Below, piece by piece: positions 24,024 to 35,120 of a stretch of 64,000 nucleotides of DNA (position 1 is the first letter of the stretch; each line of letters opens with the position of its first letter). Origin of the DNA: Halichoerus grypus (Eukaryota > Chordata > Mammalia > Carnivora > Phocidae). Both the position numbers and the translations under genes were made by a program. The stretch covers positions 141,064,308-141,128,307 of the forward strand of contig NC_135717.1 of the NCBI RefSeq assembly GCF_964656455.1, given 5' to 3'. The notes beneath the pieces were generated by a model. It made no database searches. It was not told the DNA's origin and was given only the letters and a program-made list of their open reading frames with translations.

Positions 24024-24503
24024 CCTCTAATTACTTTTTTTACTTTTTTATTTTAGTTTATTATGTTATGTTAATCACCATACATTACATCATTAGTTTT
24101 TGATGTAGTGTTCCATGATTCATTGTTTGTGTATAACACCCAGTGCTCCATGCAGTACGTGCCCTCTTTAATACCCATCACCAGGCTAACCCATCCCCCC
24201 ACCCTCCTCCCCTCTAGAACCCTCAGTTTGTTTTTCAGAGTCCATAGGCTATCATGGTTCGTCTTCCCCTCTGATTTCCCCACCTTCATTTTTCCCTTCC
24301 TGATATCTTCTTCTTTTTTTTTTTTTTAAATATATTGGATTATTTCTTTCAGAGGTACAGATCTGTGATTCAACAGTCTTGCACAGTTCACAGCGCTCAC
24401 CATAGCACATACCCTCCTCAATGTCTATCACCCAGCCACACCATCCCTTCTACCCTCCACCACTCCAGCAACCCTCAGTTTGTTTCCTGAGATTAAGAAT
24501 TCC

Positions 24504-24636
24504 TCATATCAGTGAGATCATATGTTACATGTCTTTCTCTGATTGACTTATTTCGCTCAGCATAATAACGTCCAGTTTCATCCATGTCATTGCAAATGGC
24601 AAGAGTTCATTCCTTTTGATGGCTGCATAATATTCC

Positions 24637-24719
<83 letters not shown>

Positions 24720-27700
24720 ATCTATCTATCTATCTATATATACACCACTTCTTTATCCATTCATCTGTCGATGGACATCTTGGCTCTTTCCATAGTTTGG
24801 CTATTGTGGACATTGCTGCTATAAACATCATGGTGCACATACCCCTTCAGATCACTACATTTGTATCTTTGGGCTAAATACCCAGTAGTGCAATTGCTGG
24901 GTCGTATGGTAGCTCTATTTTCAACTTTTTGAGGAACATCCATACTATTTTCCAGAATGGCTGCACCAGCTTCCATTCCTACCAACAGTGTAGGAGGGTT
25001 CCCCTTTCTCCGCATCCCTGCCAACATCTGTCATTTCCTGACTTATTAATTTTAGCCATTCTGACTGGTGTGAGGTGGTATCTCATTGAGGTTTTGATTT
25101 GGATTTCCCTGATGCCGAGCGATGTTGAGCACTTTTTCATGTGTCTCTTGGCCATTTGGATGTCTTCTTTGGAAAAATGTCTGTTCATGTCTTCTGCCCA
25201 TTTCTTGATTGGATCATTTGTTCTTTGGGTGTTGAGTTTGATAAGTTCTTTATAGATTTTGAATACTAGCCCTTTATCTGATATGTCATTTGCAAATATC
25301 TTCTCCCATTCTGTCAGTTGTCTTTTGTTTTGTTGACTGGTTTTTTTTATCTTGATGAAGTCCCAAGAGTTCATTTTTGCCCTTGCTTCCCTTGCCTTTG
25401 GTGGTGTTTCTAGGAAGAAGTTGCTGCAGCTGAGGTCGAAGAGGTTGCTGCCTGTGTTCTCCTTTAGGATTCTGATGGATTTCTGTCTCACATTTAGGTC
25501 TTTCAACCATTTTGAGTCTATTTTTGTGTGTGGTGTAAGGAAGTGGTCCAGTTTCATTCTTCTGCATGTGGCTGACCAATTTTCTCAACACCATTTGTTG
25601 AAGAGACTGTCTTTTTTCCATTGGACATTCTTTCCTGCTTTGTCGAAGATTAGTTGACCATAGAGTTGAGGGTCCATTTCTGGGCTCTCTATTCTGTTCC
25701 ATTGATTTATGTGTCTGTTTTTGTGCCAGTACCGTACTGTCTTGATGATGACAGCTTTGTAATAGAGCTTGAAGTCCGGAATTGTGATGCCACCAGCTTT
25801 GCTTTTCTTGTTCAACATTCCTCTGGCTATTCGGGGTCTTTTCTGGTTCCATACAAATTTTAGGATTATTTGTTCCATTTCTTTGAAAAAAGTGGATGGT
25901 ATTTTGATAGGGATTGCACTGAATGTGTAGATTGCTCTAGGTAGCATTGACATCTTCACAATATTTGTTCTTCCAATCCATGAGCATGGAATGTTTTTCC
26001 ATTTCTTTGTGTCTTCCTCAATTTCTTTCATGAGTATTTTATAGTTTTCTGGGTACAGATTCTGCCTCTTTGGTTAGATTTATTCCTAGGTATCTTATGG
26101 TTTTGGGTGCAATTGTAAATGGGATCAACTCCTTAATTTCTCTTTCTTCTGTCTTGTTGTTGGTGTATAGGAATGCCACTGATTTCTGTGCATTGATTTT
26201 ATATCCTGCCACTTTACTGAATTCCTGTATGAGTTCTAGCAGTTTTGGCGTGGAGTCTTTTGGGTTTTCCACATAAAGTATCATATCATCTGCAAACAGT
26301 GAGAGTTTGACCTCTTCTTTGCCGATTTGGATGCCTTTTATTTCTTTTTGTTGTCTGATTGCTGTGGCTAGGACTTCTAATACTATGTTGAATAGCAGTG
26401 GTGATAGTGGACATCCCTGCCACATTCCTGACCTTAGGGCGAAAGCTCTCAGTTTTTCCCCATTGAGAATGATATTCGCTGTGGGTTTTTCATAGATGGC
26501 TTTTATGATATTGAGGTATGTACCCTCTATCCTTACACTCTGAAGAGTTTTGATCAAGAAAGGATGCTGTACTTTGTCAAATGCTTTTTCTGCCTCTATT
26601 GAGAGGATCATATGGTTCTTGTTCTTTCTTTTATTAATGTATTGTATCACATTGGTTGATTTACATATGTTGAACCAAGCTTGCAGCCCAGGGATAAATC
26701 CCACTTGGTCGTGGTGAATAATCCTTTTAATGTACTGTTGGATCCTATTGGCTAGTATTTTGGTGAGAATTTTTGCATCCATGTTCATTAAGGATATTGG
26801 TCTGTAATTTTCCTTTTTGATGGGGTCTTTGTCTGGTTTTGGGATCAAGGTAATGGTGGCCTCATAAAATGAGTTTGGAAGTTTTCCTTCCATTTCTATT
26901 TTTTGGAACAGTTTCAGAAGAACAGGTATTAATTCTTCTTGAAATGTTTGGTAGAATTCCCCTGGGAAGCCATCTGGCCCTGGGCTTTTGTTTGTTGGGA
27001 GATTTTCGATTACTGCTTCAATTTCCTTAGTGGTTATAGGTCTGCTCAGGTTTTCTATTTCTTCCTGGTTCAGTTTTGGTAGTTTATACTTCTCTAGGAA
27101 TGCATCCATTTCTTCCAGATTGTCTAATTTGCTGGCATATAGTTGTTCATAATATGTTCTTATAATTGTTTGTATTTCTTTGGTGTTGGTTGTGATCTCT
27201 CCTCTTTCAGTCATGATTGTATTTATTTGGGTCCTTTCTCTTTTCTTTTTGATACATCTGGCCAGGGGTTTATCAATCTTATTAATTCTTTCAAAGAACC
27301 AGCTCCTAGTTTTGTTGATCTGTTCTACTGTCCTTTTGGTTTCTATTTCATTGATTTCTGCTCTGATCTTTATTATTTCTCTTCTCCTGCTGGGTTTAGG
27401 CTTTATTTGCTGTTCTTTCTCCAGCTCCTTTAGGTGTAGGGTTAGGTTGTGTATTTGAGACCTTTCTTGTTTCCTGAGAAAGGCTTGTATTGCTATATAC
27501 TTTCCTCTTAGGACCGCCTTTGCTGCATCCCAAAGATTTTGAACTGTTGTGTTTTCATTTTCATTGGTTTCCATGAATTTTTTTAATTCTTCTTTAATTT
27601 CCTGGTTGACCCATTCATTCTTTAGTAGGATGCTCTTTAGCCTCCATGTATTTGAGTTCTTTCCGACTTTCCTCTTGTGATTGAGTTCTAGTTTCAAAGC

Positions 27701-28390
27701 ACTGTGGTCTGAAAATTTGCAGGAAATGATCCCAGTCTTTTGGTACCAGTTGAGACCTGATTTGTGATGTAGGATGTGATCTATTCTGGAGAATGTTCCA
27801 TGGGTACTAGAGAAGAATGTGTATTCTGTTGCTTTGGGATGGAATGTTCTGAATATATCTGTGAAGTCCATTTGGTCCAGTGTGTCATTTAAAGTCTTTA
27901 TTTCCTTGTTGATCTTTTGCTTAGATGATCTGTCCATTTCAGTGAGGGGGGTGTTAAAGTCCCCCACTATTACTGTATTGTTGTTGATGTGTTTCTTTGC
28001 TTTTGTTATTAATTGGCTTATATAATTGGCTGCTCCCATGTTAGGGGCATAGATATTTACAATTGTTAGATCTTCTTGTTGGATAGACCCTTTAAGTATG
28101 ATATAGTGTCCTTCCTCATCTCTTATTATAGTCTTTGGTTTAAAATCTAATTTGTCTGATATAAGGATTGCCACCCCAGCTTTCTTTTGGTGTCCATTAG
28201 CATGGTAAATGGTTTTCCACCCCTTCACTTTCAATCTGGGGGTGTCTTTGGGTCTAAAATGAATCTCTTGCAGATAGCATATCAATGGGTCTTGTCTTTT
28301 TATCCAATCTGATACCCTGTGTCTTTTGATTGGGGCATTTAGCCCATTTACATTCAGGGTAACTATTGAAAGTTATGAATTTAGTGCCAT
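24504..28390 (-). pseudogene. L1 ORF2 (endonuclease / reverse transcriptase), decayed
   Basis: Encodes the L1 protein that nicks target DNA and reverse-transcribes L1 RNA on the nick. The ATG is at 28388-28390, but codon 6 is TAA (28373-28375). The frame is then open to about 26060. Endonuclease motifs VGDFNTPL (near codon 143), RIDHIL and [10 protein letters not shown] are present. The RT domain holds the FADD catalytic motif near codon 699, matching its place in mammalian L1. A frameshift at about 26050-26070 is followed by TGA at 25585-25587, where the frame reads WC-stop-ENW. TAG codons follow at 24979-24981 and 24874-24876, and TAA at 24525-24527. The C-terminal Cys/His segment ([15 protein letters not shown]) survives. 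A GT/TATC microsatellite at 24639-24740 distorts the C-terminus. Confidence 0.95.
24639..24740. repeat. Compound (TG)n(TATC)n microsatellite in L1 ORF2
   Basis: About 19 TG units (24639-24677) run into about 15 TATC units (24677-24740). It lies at the L1 ORF2 position encoding the segment just before MEYYAAIKRNE. The same site carries CA/TG repeats at 36057-36104 and 55139-55170. Confidence 0.97.
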
Positions 28391-28471
28391 TGCATTGCCT
28401 GTAAGGTGACTGTTACTGTATATTGTCTGTGTTCCTTTCTGGTCTATGTTACTTTTAGGCTCTCTCTTTGC

Positions 28472-29571
28472 TTAGAGGACCCCTTTCAATATTTCTTGTA
28501 GGGCTGGTTTCGTGTTTGCAAATTCCTTTAGTTTTTGTTTGTCCTGGAAGCTTTTTATCTCTCCCTTTATTTTCAATGACAGCCTAGCTGGATATAGTAT
28601 TCTTGGCTGCATATTTTTCTCATTTAGTGCTCTGAATATATCATGCCTGTCCTTTCTGGCCTGCCAGGTCTCTGCGGATAGGTCTGTTGCCAATCTAATG
28701 TTTCTACCATTGTAGGTTACAGACCTCTTGTCCCAAGCTGCTTTCAGGATTTTCTCTTTGTCTCTGAGAATTGTAAGTTTTACTATTAGATGTCAGGGTG
28801 TTGACCTATTTTTATTGATTTTGAGGGGGGTTCTCTGTGCCTCCTGGATTTTGATGCCTGTTTCCTTTCCAAATTAGGGAAGTTCTCTGCTATAATTTGC
28901 TCCAATACACCTTCTGCTCCTCTCTTTCTTTCTTCTTCTTCTGGGATCCCAATTATTCTTTTTTTAAAGATTTTATTTAGTTATTTGAGAGAGAGAGAAT
29001 GAGAGACAGAGAGCATGAGAGGGAGGAGGGTCAGAGGGAGAAGCAGACTCCCTGCCAAGCAGGGAGCCCGATGCGGGACTCGATCCTGGGACTCCAGGAT
29101 CATGACCTGAGCCAAAGGCAGTCACTTAACCAACTGAGCCACCCAGGCACCCTGGGATCCCAATTATTCTAATATTGTTTCATCTTATGGTATCACTTAT
29201 CTCTCGAAATCTGCCCTTGTGATCCAGTAGTTGTTTATCTCTCTTTTTTTCAGCTTCTTTATTTTCCATCATTTGATCTTCTATATCACTAATTCTTTTA
29301 TCTGCCTCATTTATCCTAGCAGTTAGAGCCTCCATTTTTGATTGCACCTCATTAATAGCCTTTTTGATTTTGACTTGGTTAGATTTTAGTTCTTTTATTT
29401 CTCCAGAGAGGGTTTCTCTAGTATCTTCCATGCTTTTTTCAAGCCCAGCTAGTATCTTTATAATCGTCATTCTGAACTCTAGTTCCAACATCTTACTAAT
29501 GTCCGTACTGATTAGGTCCCTGACAGTTGGTACTGCCTCCTTTTCTTTTTTTTGAGGTGATTTTTTTCCAT
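28472..29571 (-). pseudogene. L1 ORF1 (RNA-binding chaperone), split and frameshifted
   Basis: ORF1p is the L1 RNA-binding trimer that packages the transcript. The start ATG is at 29569-29571. The A run just after it is one base short, so the start is out of frame with the body. The body reads ...AVPTVRDLISTDISKMLELEF from about 29540. Residues at 29180-29491 form a heptad-like coiled coil rich in Glu/Lys/Ile. A Can-SINE (28960-29151) interrupts the gene. The C-terminal domain resumes at 28472-28693 with TWQARKDRHDIFRALNEKN and LSLKIKGEIKSFQDK. Cannot make a functional product. Confidence 0.92.
28941..29170 (-). mobile_element. Can-SINE inserted in L1 ORF1, 19-bp TSD
   Basis: Perfect duplication ctgggatcccaattattct at 28941-28959 and 29152-29170. 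The SINE is in the same orientation as the host L1. It must be younger than the L1 insertion unless the L1 moved with it. Confidence 0.96.
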
Positions 29572-29754
29572 CTTGTCATTTTGTCCAGAGGAGAATAGAT
29601 GAATGAGAGAACAAAATGCTAACAGGGTAACAACGACCCCAGAAAAATATCCACTAAACAAATCAGAAGAGACCTGAAACCAGGGGAAAAGAAAGGGAAA
29701 GAAAGAAAAAAAAAAAAAGAAAAAGATAAAAAAAAAAACCCAGAATATGATCAA

Positions 29755-30266
29755 ATATGATCAGGCTAGTGCATAGATCAGTGCCACACACTAGATTTTG
29801 GGCTTATTTTGGTCTGTTAGAAGAAAGTGCCTCCCAAATTTTTAAAGAAAGAAAAACTTATATATGTACAAAAATAAGGGTATATATGATGAAGGGATGG
29901 AATATGACTGTAAAGATGAAAATTATAAAAGATTTTATAAAAGGAATTGATAAGAAGTTGGTTGAAAAAAGAAAGAGGAAGAATTAAAAAAAAAAAGGAG
30001 AGAATGTGATCAGGCAGGAGACTAGAACAAAGCCATACACTAGAGATTTAGGTTATATTTTGGTCTATTAGAAGAAACTGTATCCCAAAATTTTAAAGAG
30101 AGAATAACATATATATTTATATATACACCAAAAATAAGGTTAACTACTATGAAGGGATAGAATATGACTCTAAAAACGAAAAATAAAAAAGATTATTTAA
30201 AAAAGGGATTTATAAGATGTTGGTTGAAAAGGGAAAAAGAAAAATTAAAAAAAAGAAAAAGAAAAA
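29755..30266 (-). repeat. Two-copy tandem block (about 250 bp each) upstream of L1 ORF1
   Basis: The plus-strand text 'tgatcaggctag', 'attttggtctgttagaagaa', 'tatgatgaagggatggaata' and 'aagttggttgaaaa' at 29758-29990 recurs at 30009-30225 as 'tgatcaggcagg', 'attttggtctattagaagaa', 'ctatgaagggatagaata' and 'gatgttggttgaaaa'. The copies are diverged. The block is AT-rich, in contrast to the GC-rich 5' UTR beside it. Confidence 0.88.
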
Positions 30267-30304
30267 GAAAATTAAAAAAATTAACTTTGGAAGACTAAAG
30301 AATC

Positions 30305-31353
30305 ATGGGGAAAAAAAGCCATGAATTCTTCATGCGGTATTCCCCTAGTGCTGGAGTTCTGCCGTTCTCATTGATCGGTAAACTTGGTCTTGGCTGGCTG
30401 TTCTTGCTGATCTTCGCCTGTTGCCCTGGTTCCCAAATGTCTTTGCCGGAGGCAGAATTGCCCCGCCCTTGCCCCACCGGGCTAAGTAATCTCCCCGGTT
30501 TGCTCTCCGGAGCTTTTGTTCCCTGCGAGCTTTCCGTACAGCTTTGGAGGACGAGAGTGAAAATGGTGGCCTCCCAATCTCCACCCCAGAGGAGCCGAGA
30601 ACTCGGGGCCCCACTCCTCAGTGAGCCCCCAGAGAAAAGCAGTCAGTCACTCCCGTCTCCCCGCTCTCCGGCTGCACTCCGTGCTCACCCGGCCTGCGAC
30701 CGAACGTTTCTACCTCTGGCACCCGACCCCGTGTGGAGTCTCCAAACCCAGCACATCCCTGCAGTGTGCTCCCGTGCCGCTCCTCCCGGGGGAGGAAGGT
30801 GAGTCTCCCCGGATCTGCCGCTTGTTGGGTCCCTGCTGGAGGAGCAGTGGCCCAACTGTGCCGCGGATCACGGTTTATGGCAACCCCGAGCTGAGAGCCC
30901 GCGCCTCGGCTCCGTCTCTGCAGCCGGCTTCCCCGCTCTGATACCTGGGAGCTCTGCCGCACTCAGGCACCCCCAGTCTTTCTGTGACCCGAGGGTCCTG
31001 AGACCACACTGTCGCAGCGAGGATTCCACCCCCTGCTTAGTCACTGGGGCAACGTCCCTCAGCGGAGCCGACTTCTAAAAATTCCGATTTTGTGTTCCCT
31101 GGCTCTATCCCTTGCCAGTAGTGACCCCCTCCCCCGCCGTCTATCCTCCCGAATATTGCCTCGGATTCACTTCTCCGCATGTCCTACCTTCCAGAAAGTG
31201 GTCGTTTTTCTGTTCAGAGAGTTGCTGCTATTCTTTTCTTTGATTCCCTGTTGAGTTGGTAGGTGTTCAGAATGGTTTGATCCTTATCTAGCTGAATTCC
31301 TGGGACCAGATGAAATTTAGGTCTCCTACTCCTCCGCCATCTTGCTCCTCCTC
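30305..31353 (-). promoter_or_regulatory. GC-rich L1 5' UTR (internal promoter region)
   Basis: CpG- and GC-rich compared with the rest of the window. It ends at the L1 5' terminus gaggaggagcaagatggcgg (31353 on the minus strand). In mammalian L1s this region holds the internal Pol II promoter; activity of this copy is not shown. The caagatggcgg word resembles a YY1 site, as in other L1 5' ends. Confidence 0.7.
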
Positions 31354-31368
31354 CCTCTAATTACTTTT

Positions 31369-32415
31369 GCTGACGTGTTTCAAAGCAAATCCTAGAACTG
31401 TGTCACTTCAATCCCTAAATATATCAATATGTATCTCAAAAAGGGGAAAGCATTTTCTCACATTACCCCCATGCCATTATCACATCTTATATAATTATAA
31501 ATAATTTTTATTATGATCTAATATTCAGTTCACAGTCAAGTTTCCCCAATTATCCAAAAATGTCTTTTTTTGCAGTTGATTTGAATTGGGATCCAAGCAG
31601 GCTACTCTCACCGTATTTGGTTATTAGATCTTTTAGGTTATTTCTAGTGTAGAATCGTTCTCTCTCCTTTGGTTTTTCATGCTATTGACTTGTTAAAGAA
31701 ACTGGATCAGGTGTCCTGAAGAATTCTGCATTTGGCACATTTCTTCCTATGATGTCCTTAACTTGTTTCTCCATCTGTGGTATTTCCTATGGAATGGAAT
31801 TTAAATGTGGAAACTTAGAATTAGTTTTAAATTATTTTGGCCAGAAATACCATAGATAATTCTGTGTATTTCTGACACATGTAGTATTTCCTATTACATC
31901 ACATCAGATGACATATCATGCAATGTCATCTCACTTTGATATTATTAAGATTGCTCTATAGTGTAAGTGGTGATAGCCTGATCCCTTCATTTCATAGTTT
32001 CCCATCAACCATTAATCTAACGTTATTACCTCCATTGATGACATTATCCTGCATCAGTTAGTTCATTAGGATTTGTAAATGGCAAGTTTCTAATTCCATC
32101 ATTTTATCTGCATTTATTAACTGGTATTTTTGATGAATAGAATGACCTGTTCTCATCCACCAAAGATACTTGATTACTCTGAAATATAATTCACCCAAGA
32201 AAGGCAGGATAGAATGCATAATTACACCCCTTTTATTATGAATTTATGGAGTAATGATTCGCTGCTCTTACAAATTTCCGCAGTATCTAATGAGTTCTGT
32301 TTTACTGTCCGTCTGTTCCTCCCACCCTTTTTAAAAGCATCATTATGAACTCATTATCCACTCATACGTTCATGACTTTTTACCAAATTGCTGGATTTGG
32401 TCTATAGGCCATTGT
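31369..32415. mobile_element. Right part of an old repeat interrupted by the L1
   Basis: Resembles a widespread old mammalian repeat: 'gtttccccaattatccaaaaatg', 'gggatccaagcaggctac', 'aaagaaactggatcagg', 'tattacatcacatcaga' in order. Joined in register with 23891-24023 once the L1 and one TSD copy are removed. Family not named with confidence. Confidence 0.5.
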
Positions 32416-32600
32416 CTGTTGTTCCCTGTTCTAGATGGAGGCTACTCCATAAATCTGATTCCCAGGGGAGAATAGCACAGAGCAAAGCCCCCAACTGATC
32501 CACAAAGGATATCCGGCATGTGAAAAAATAATAAGACTTGTTATTTCAAGCCATTAAGATTCTCTTTCAAGTTAAAGCATAACCTAGTCCAATTTGAGAC
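32416..32600 (+). mobile_element. Possible ancient interspersed repeat, family unassigned
   Basis: Ends with 'atttcaagccattaagattctc ... agcataacctagtcc', similar in pattern to the end of 13991-14450. Confidence 0.35.
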
Positions 32601-34965
32601 ACCAGTTTTGTTTTTAAATGGTAAGGCAGCAGTGAATAACTAGAAGACAAGAGTTAATGGAAAGAGAAAGGAAAAGGAAAGCTGAGAAAGGACCAGGAGT
32701 TTGGACTGAAAGTTAAAGAGCTCATTAAAATTTTGACAGATTATTCATTCTTTTCATCTGAACTCCGTATCTTTAAATCCCAATTATCTGCCTATTTGCA
32801 GGTTTAACCACATATCTCCTACTCTTTCTGGGATGCTGGAATGTTGATTGTTTCAATTTTTTTTTTAAAGAAAGTCATAGAAGGATTTTAAGTAAATCTG
32901 AAAACTGCGTCAGAAAGTCAAGCAGGCCAAAATAAGGAGCTCTGTTAAGAGACATTCCATCAACAAAAATATCTCTTCTCTTCTCTGCCATGGCAACTCC
33001 AAAATAGTAAAGAATATGTAATATGCAGTATCCTTATTTGAACCAGGATGCTGAGAATTGTGCAGCCAGCAAGTGTCTATTTTGGTGGCAAGCAGGGGCA
33101 GATTCTGAAGACACCGCACTGATTCTGTTGCATTGCTGGAACTTTCCCGGTTGTTAGTGGCAGGGTTCCAAGGATGCTCAACGGATCCACTTTCCAATGG
33201 CTTAAAGCCGTATATTCACCTTGTGCGTCTTTGTAGTCGTCGGAGCCCTGATTCTAACACGGTTGGTGTGTGTTAAAAACCCTTTTTCTCTGGACGTGCT
33301 AGAGCAGGAAAGAGAAGAGATGTTTGTGGTGATAAAGGTTGCACTTGTTAGAGCCTCTTGCCCTAGAAGTGTTGGTGAGCAAACAGTCCTTATTTGATCA
33401 TTTTTGGGGTGAGGGAAATGAAAATAAGGCTCTAATTCCCTCAGGGCAGCCGAGTGGGAGAGAGAGGCTCTTTGGAAAACCTACAGTTTATTCTTACAAA
33501 ACAATGTAGCCTCTAAGAAGTTGAAAACATTTGGAGAAAGTACAGAAATGAAAAGCATTATTGTGTGAAGTTCAAAATCTCAAGAAAAAAAAAGGTGTTC
33601 TATAAATGTCTCAGACTTTACTTCTTGCCTTGGAAATCCTCTGGCCTACAATAATATGATTTGTTTAAAATATGGCACTTAAATATTTAAATGTAGCAGG
33701 CCCTATGTGTTTAATTTCTTTGTTTAACTGATGCATAGTTTCCCAACTATGTAGTGACTGGTGTAAAGTGTTCTATATTTATGTGCTTCAGCTTTCCGGA
33801 ATATTTGGGTACTGGCCTTAAATATGTACAGTATCATTCCTTTGCAGCAGTGTTGACAATGCCCAAGTATATTAATGTTATACCTCCGTAGTCTACTTTT
33901 CTGAAGCGTGGTTAACGATGAGAAAAGTAAATTAAATTATCAAGTAGTTTATAAAAACTGCAGGGACCACAGAGAATTACAAGGTTAAATTTCCATTTCA
34001 CTATGTAGAAACGTAGAATTTTCACCTGCCTGGTGAAAATTTTTTATTTATATTTTAAACAATTATGACTTTAGTATATGGATTCTTTATGCAATATCAA
34101 TATGCATTCTGATGGAATTACGGTCATTAAATAGCATGAAACATGGAGCGAGGCCTTAAGAATTTAAAAAATAATCATTTTTTAATAGCTGCTTTTCTAT
34201 CAGAAGCAATGGGGAAAAAAGTTTTTGGAGGAAAAAGAAGTGAAATGTTACTCTCCAGTGAATGCTTTTATACAAAATGAATCTGTCTTCTAACAAAGGT
34301 TTGACTATACTGATACCCTGTGGCACTGAGATTGTTTTTAAGTGTAGAAAAGAGAATGTGGATGCCACGGTCTTGTCACGACCTCTCTGGATACATGGAA
34401 CCTCTCCCTGGGGCTGACCTTCACTGGAGTGAGGTCAATGACAAGAATTTGGCCTTGAAGAAATCATAAATTGACGAGCAAGCAGAGAATATGAAAGAGC
34501 ACATTTTCTATCAGTCAACCTTTATTAGCCCCGAGGAAGAGAGCATATGTTTTAGAAAAAACAGTCCACTCCTCGCAATTGGGGCCCAAGGCAAAAGTGA
34601 ATGAAAGAATAGTAAAACAGGCTAAGAGGCAAGAGAGAGCTAAGGAGAGTTTATATTATAAAGCATATACTGAATTTCATAATGTACAATGTTCAAAGCA
34701 AGCATGATTTTAAATGATACAGATGTTTCAAGATATATAGCATTTTGTGGTTCTAAGAACTCTTAGGGAGCTGTGTAGCTAGTTCAAATAGTGTGATATA
34801 ATGTTTCTGTGTATTCTATAGGAGACCATTAATCCAAAAGATTCTGTACGGCTTCCTAAAACACTTTATCAACCATTGGAAGATCCGTTTCTTAAGGGAC
34901 TGTGATTTTTTTTTTTTCCCATTCTGTTTTGGTTATTGCTGGTAGTCTAATTTTAGAGAAGACCA
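32601..34965. other. Unassigned sequence, likely unique DNA
   Basis: Two to three kilobases without a recognisable repeat, gene or RNA. ORFs at 32910-33197 and 34156-34368 (minus) have no domain. Regulatory DNA could lie here but nothing in the sequence proves it. Confidence 0.45.
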
Positions 34966-35120
34966 TGTTATGGGCTGAAATGTGTTCCTCCCCAAATCCA
35001 TATGTTGAAGTCCTAAACCCCAGTGTTTCAGATTGTGACTGTATTTGGAGATGGGACCTTTAAAGAGGTGGTTAAGTTAAAATGAAGTCCTTAGAGTGGG
35101 CCCAAATCCAATCTGACTGG
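34966..35120 (+). mobile_element. MaLR LTR fragment, MLT1-like
   Basis: Begins TGTTATGGGCTGAAATGTG at 34966, then 'ccatatgttgaagtcctaa', 'gtatttggagatgggacc', 'taaagaggtggttaagtt' and 'gagtgggcccaaatccaat'. This is the 5' part of an LTR of the kind seen inverted at 12157-12662. The rest is missing. Confidence 0.82.

Larger units (their letters stand above)
24024..31368 (-). mobile_element. Full-length L1 (carnivoran type) with 15-bp TSD
   Basis: A perfect duplication cctctaattactttt occurs at 24024-24038 and 31354-31368. Between them, on the minus strand, lies a complete L1. It begins gaggaggagcaagatggcgg at 31353, as expected of a carnivoran L1 promoter end. It then has a GC-rich 5' UTR, an AT-rich two-copy tandem block (29755-30266), ORF1 (28472-29571), a gap of about 80 bp, ORF2 (24504-28390), a 3' UTR of about 465 bp and a T-rich tail. 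Length is about 7.3 kb, or 7.1 kb without the Can-SINE inside ORF1. It carries several disabling changes, so it is not itself competent. Confidence 0.97.

Noticed and set aside
24543..24877. Cys/Val- and Tyr/Leu/Ser-rich ORFs
   Set aside because: They are translations of the (TG)n and (TATC)n repeats. The same applies to the Thr/His run at 17376-17711 and 35921-36109.
26039..28285. 748-codon ORF as an intact host gene
   Set aside because: It is L1 ORF2, with GDFN endonuclease and FADD RT motifs, inside a TSD-flanked L1 with disabling changes on both sides.
30345..30962. Minus-strand ORFs of 89 and 114 codons in the L1 5' UTR
   Set aside because: They are in sense with the L1 but upstream of ORF1, in GC-rich DNA with few stops, and have no known L1 counterpart.
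30305..31353. GC- and CpG-rich stretch as a host CpG-island promoter
   Set aside because: It is bounded by the L1 5' end and TSD, so it is the L1 5' UTR. Host use cannot be excluded but has no support.
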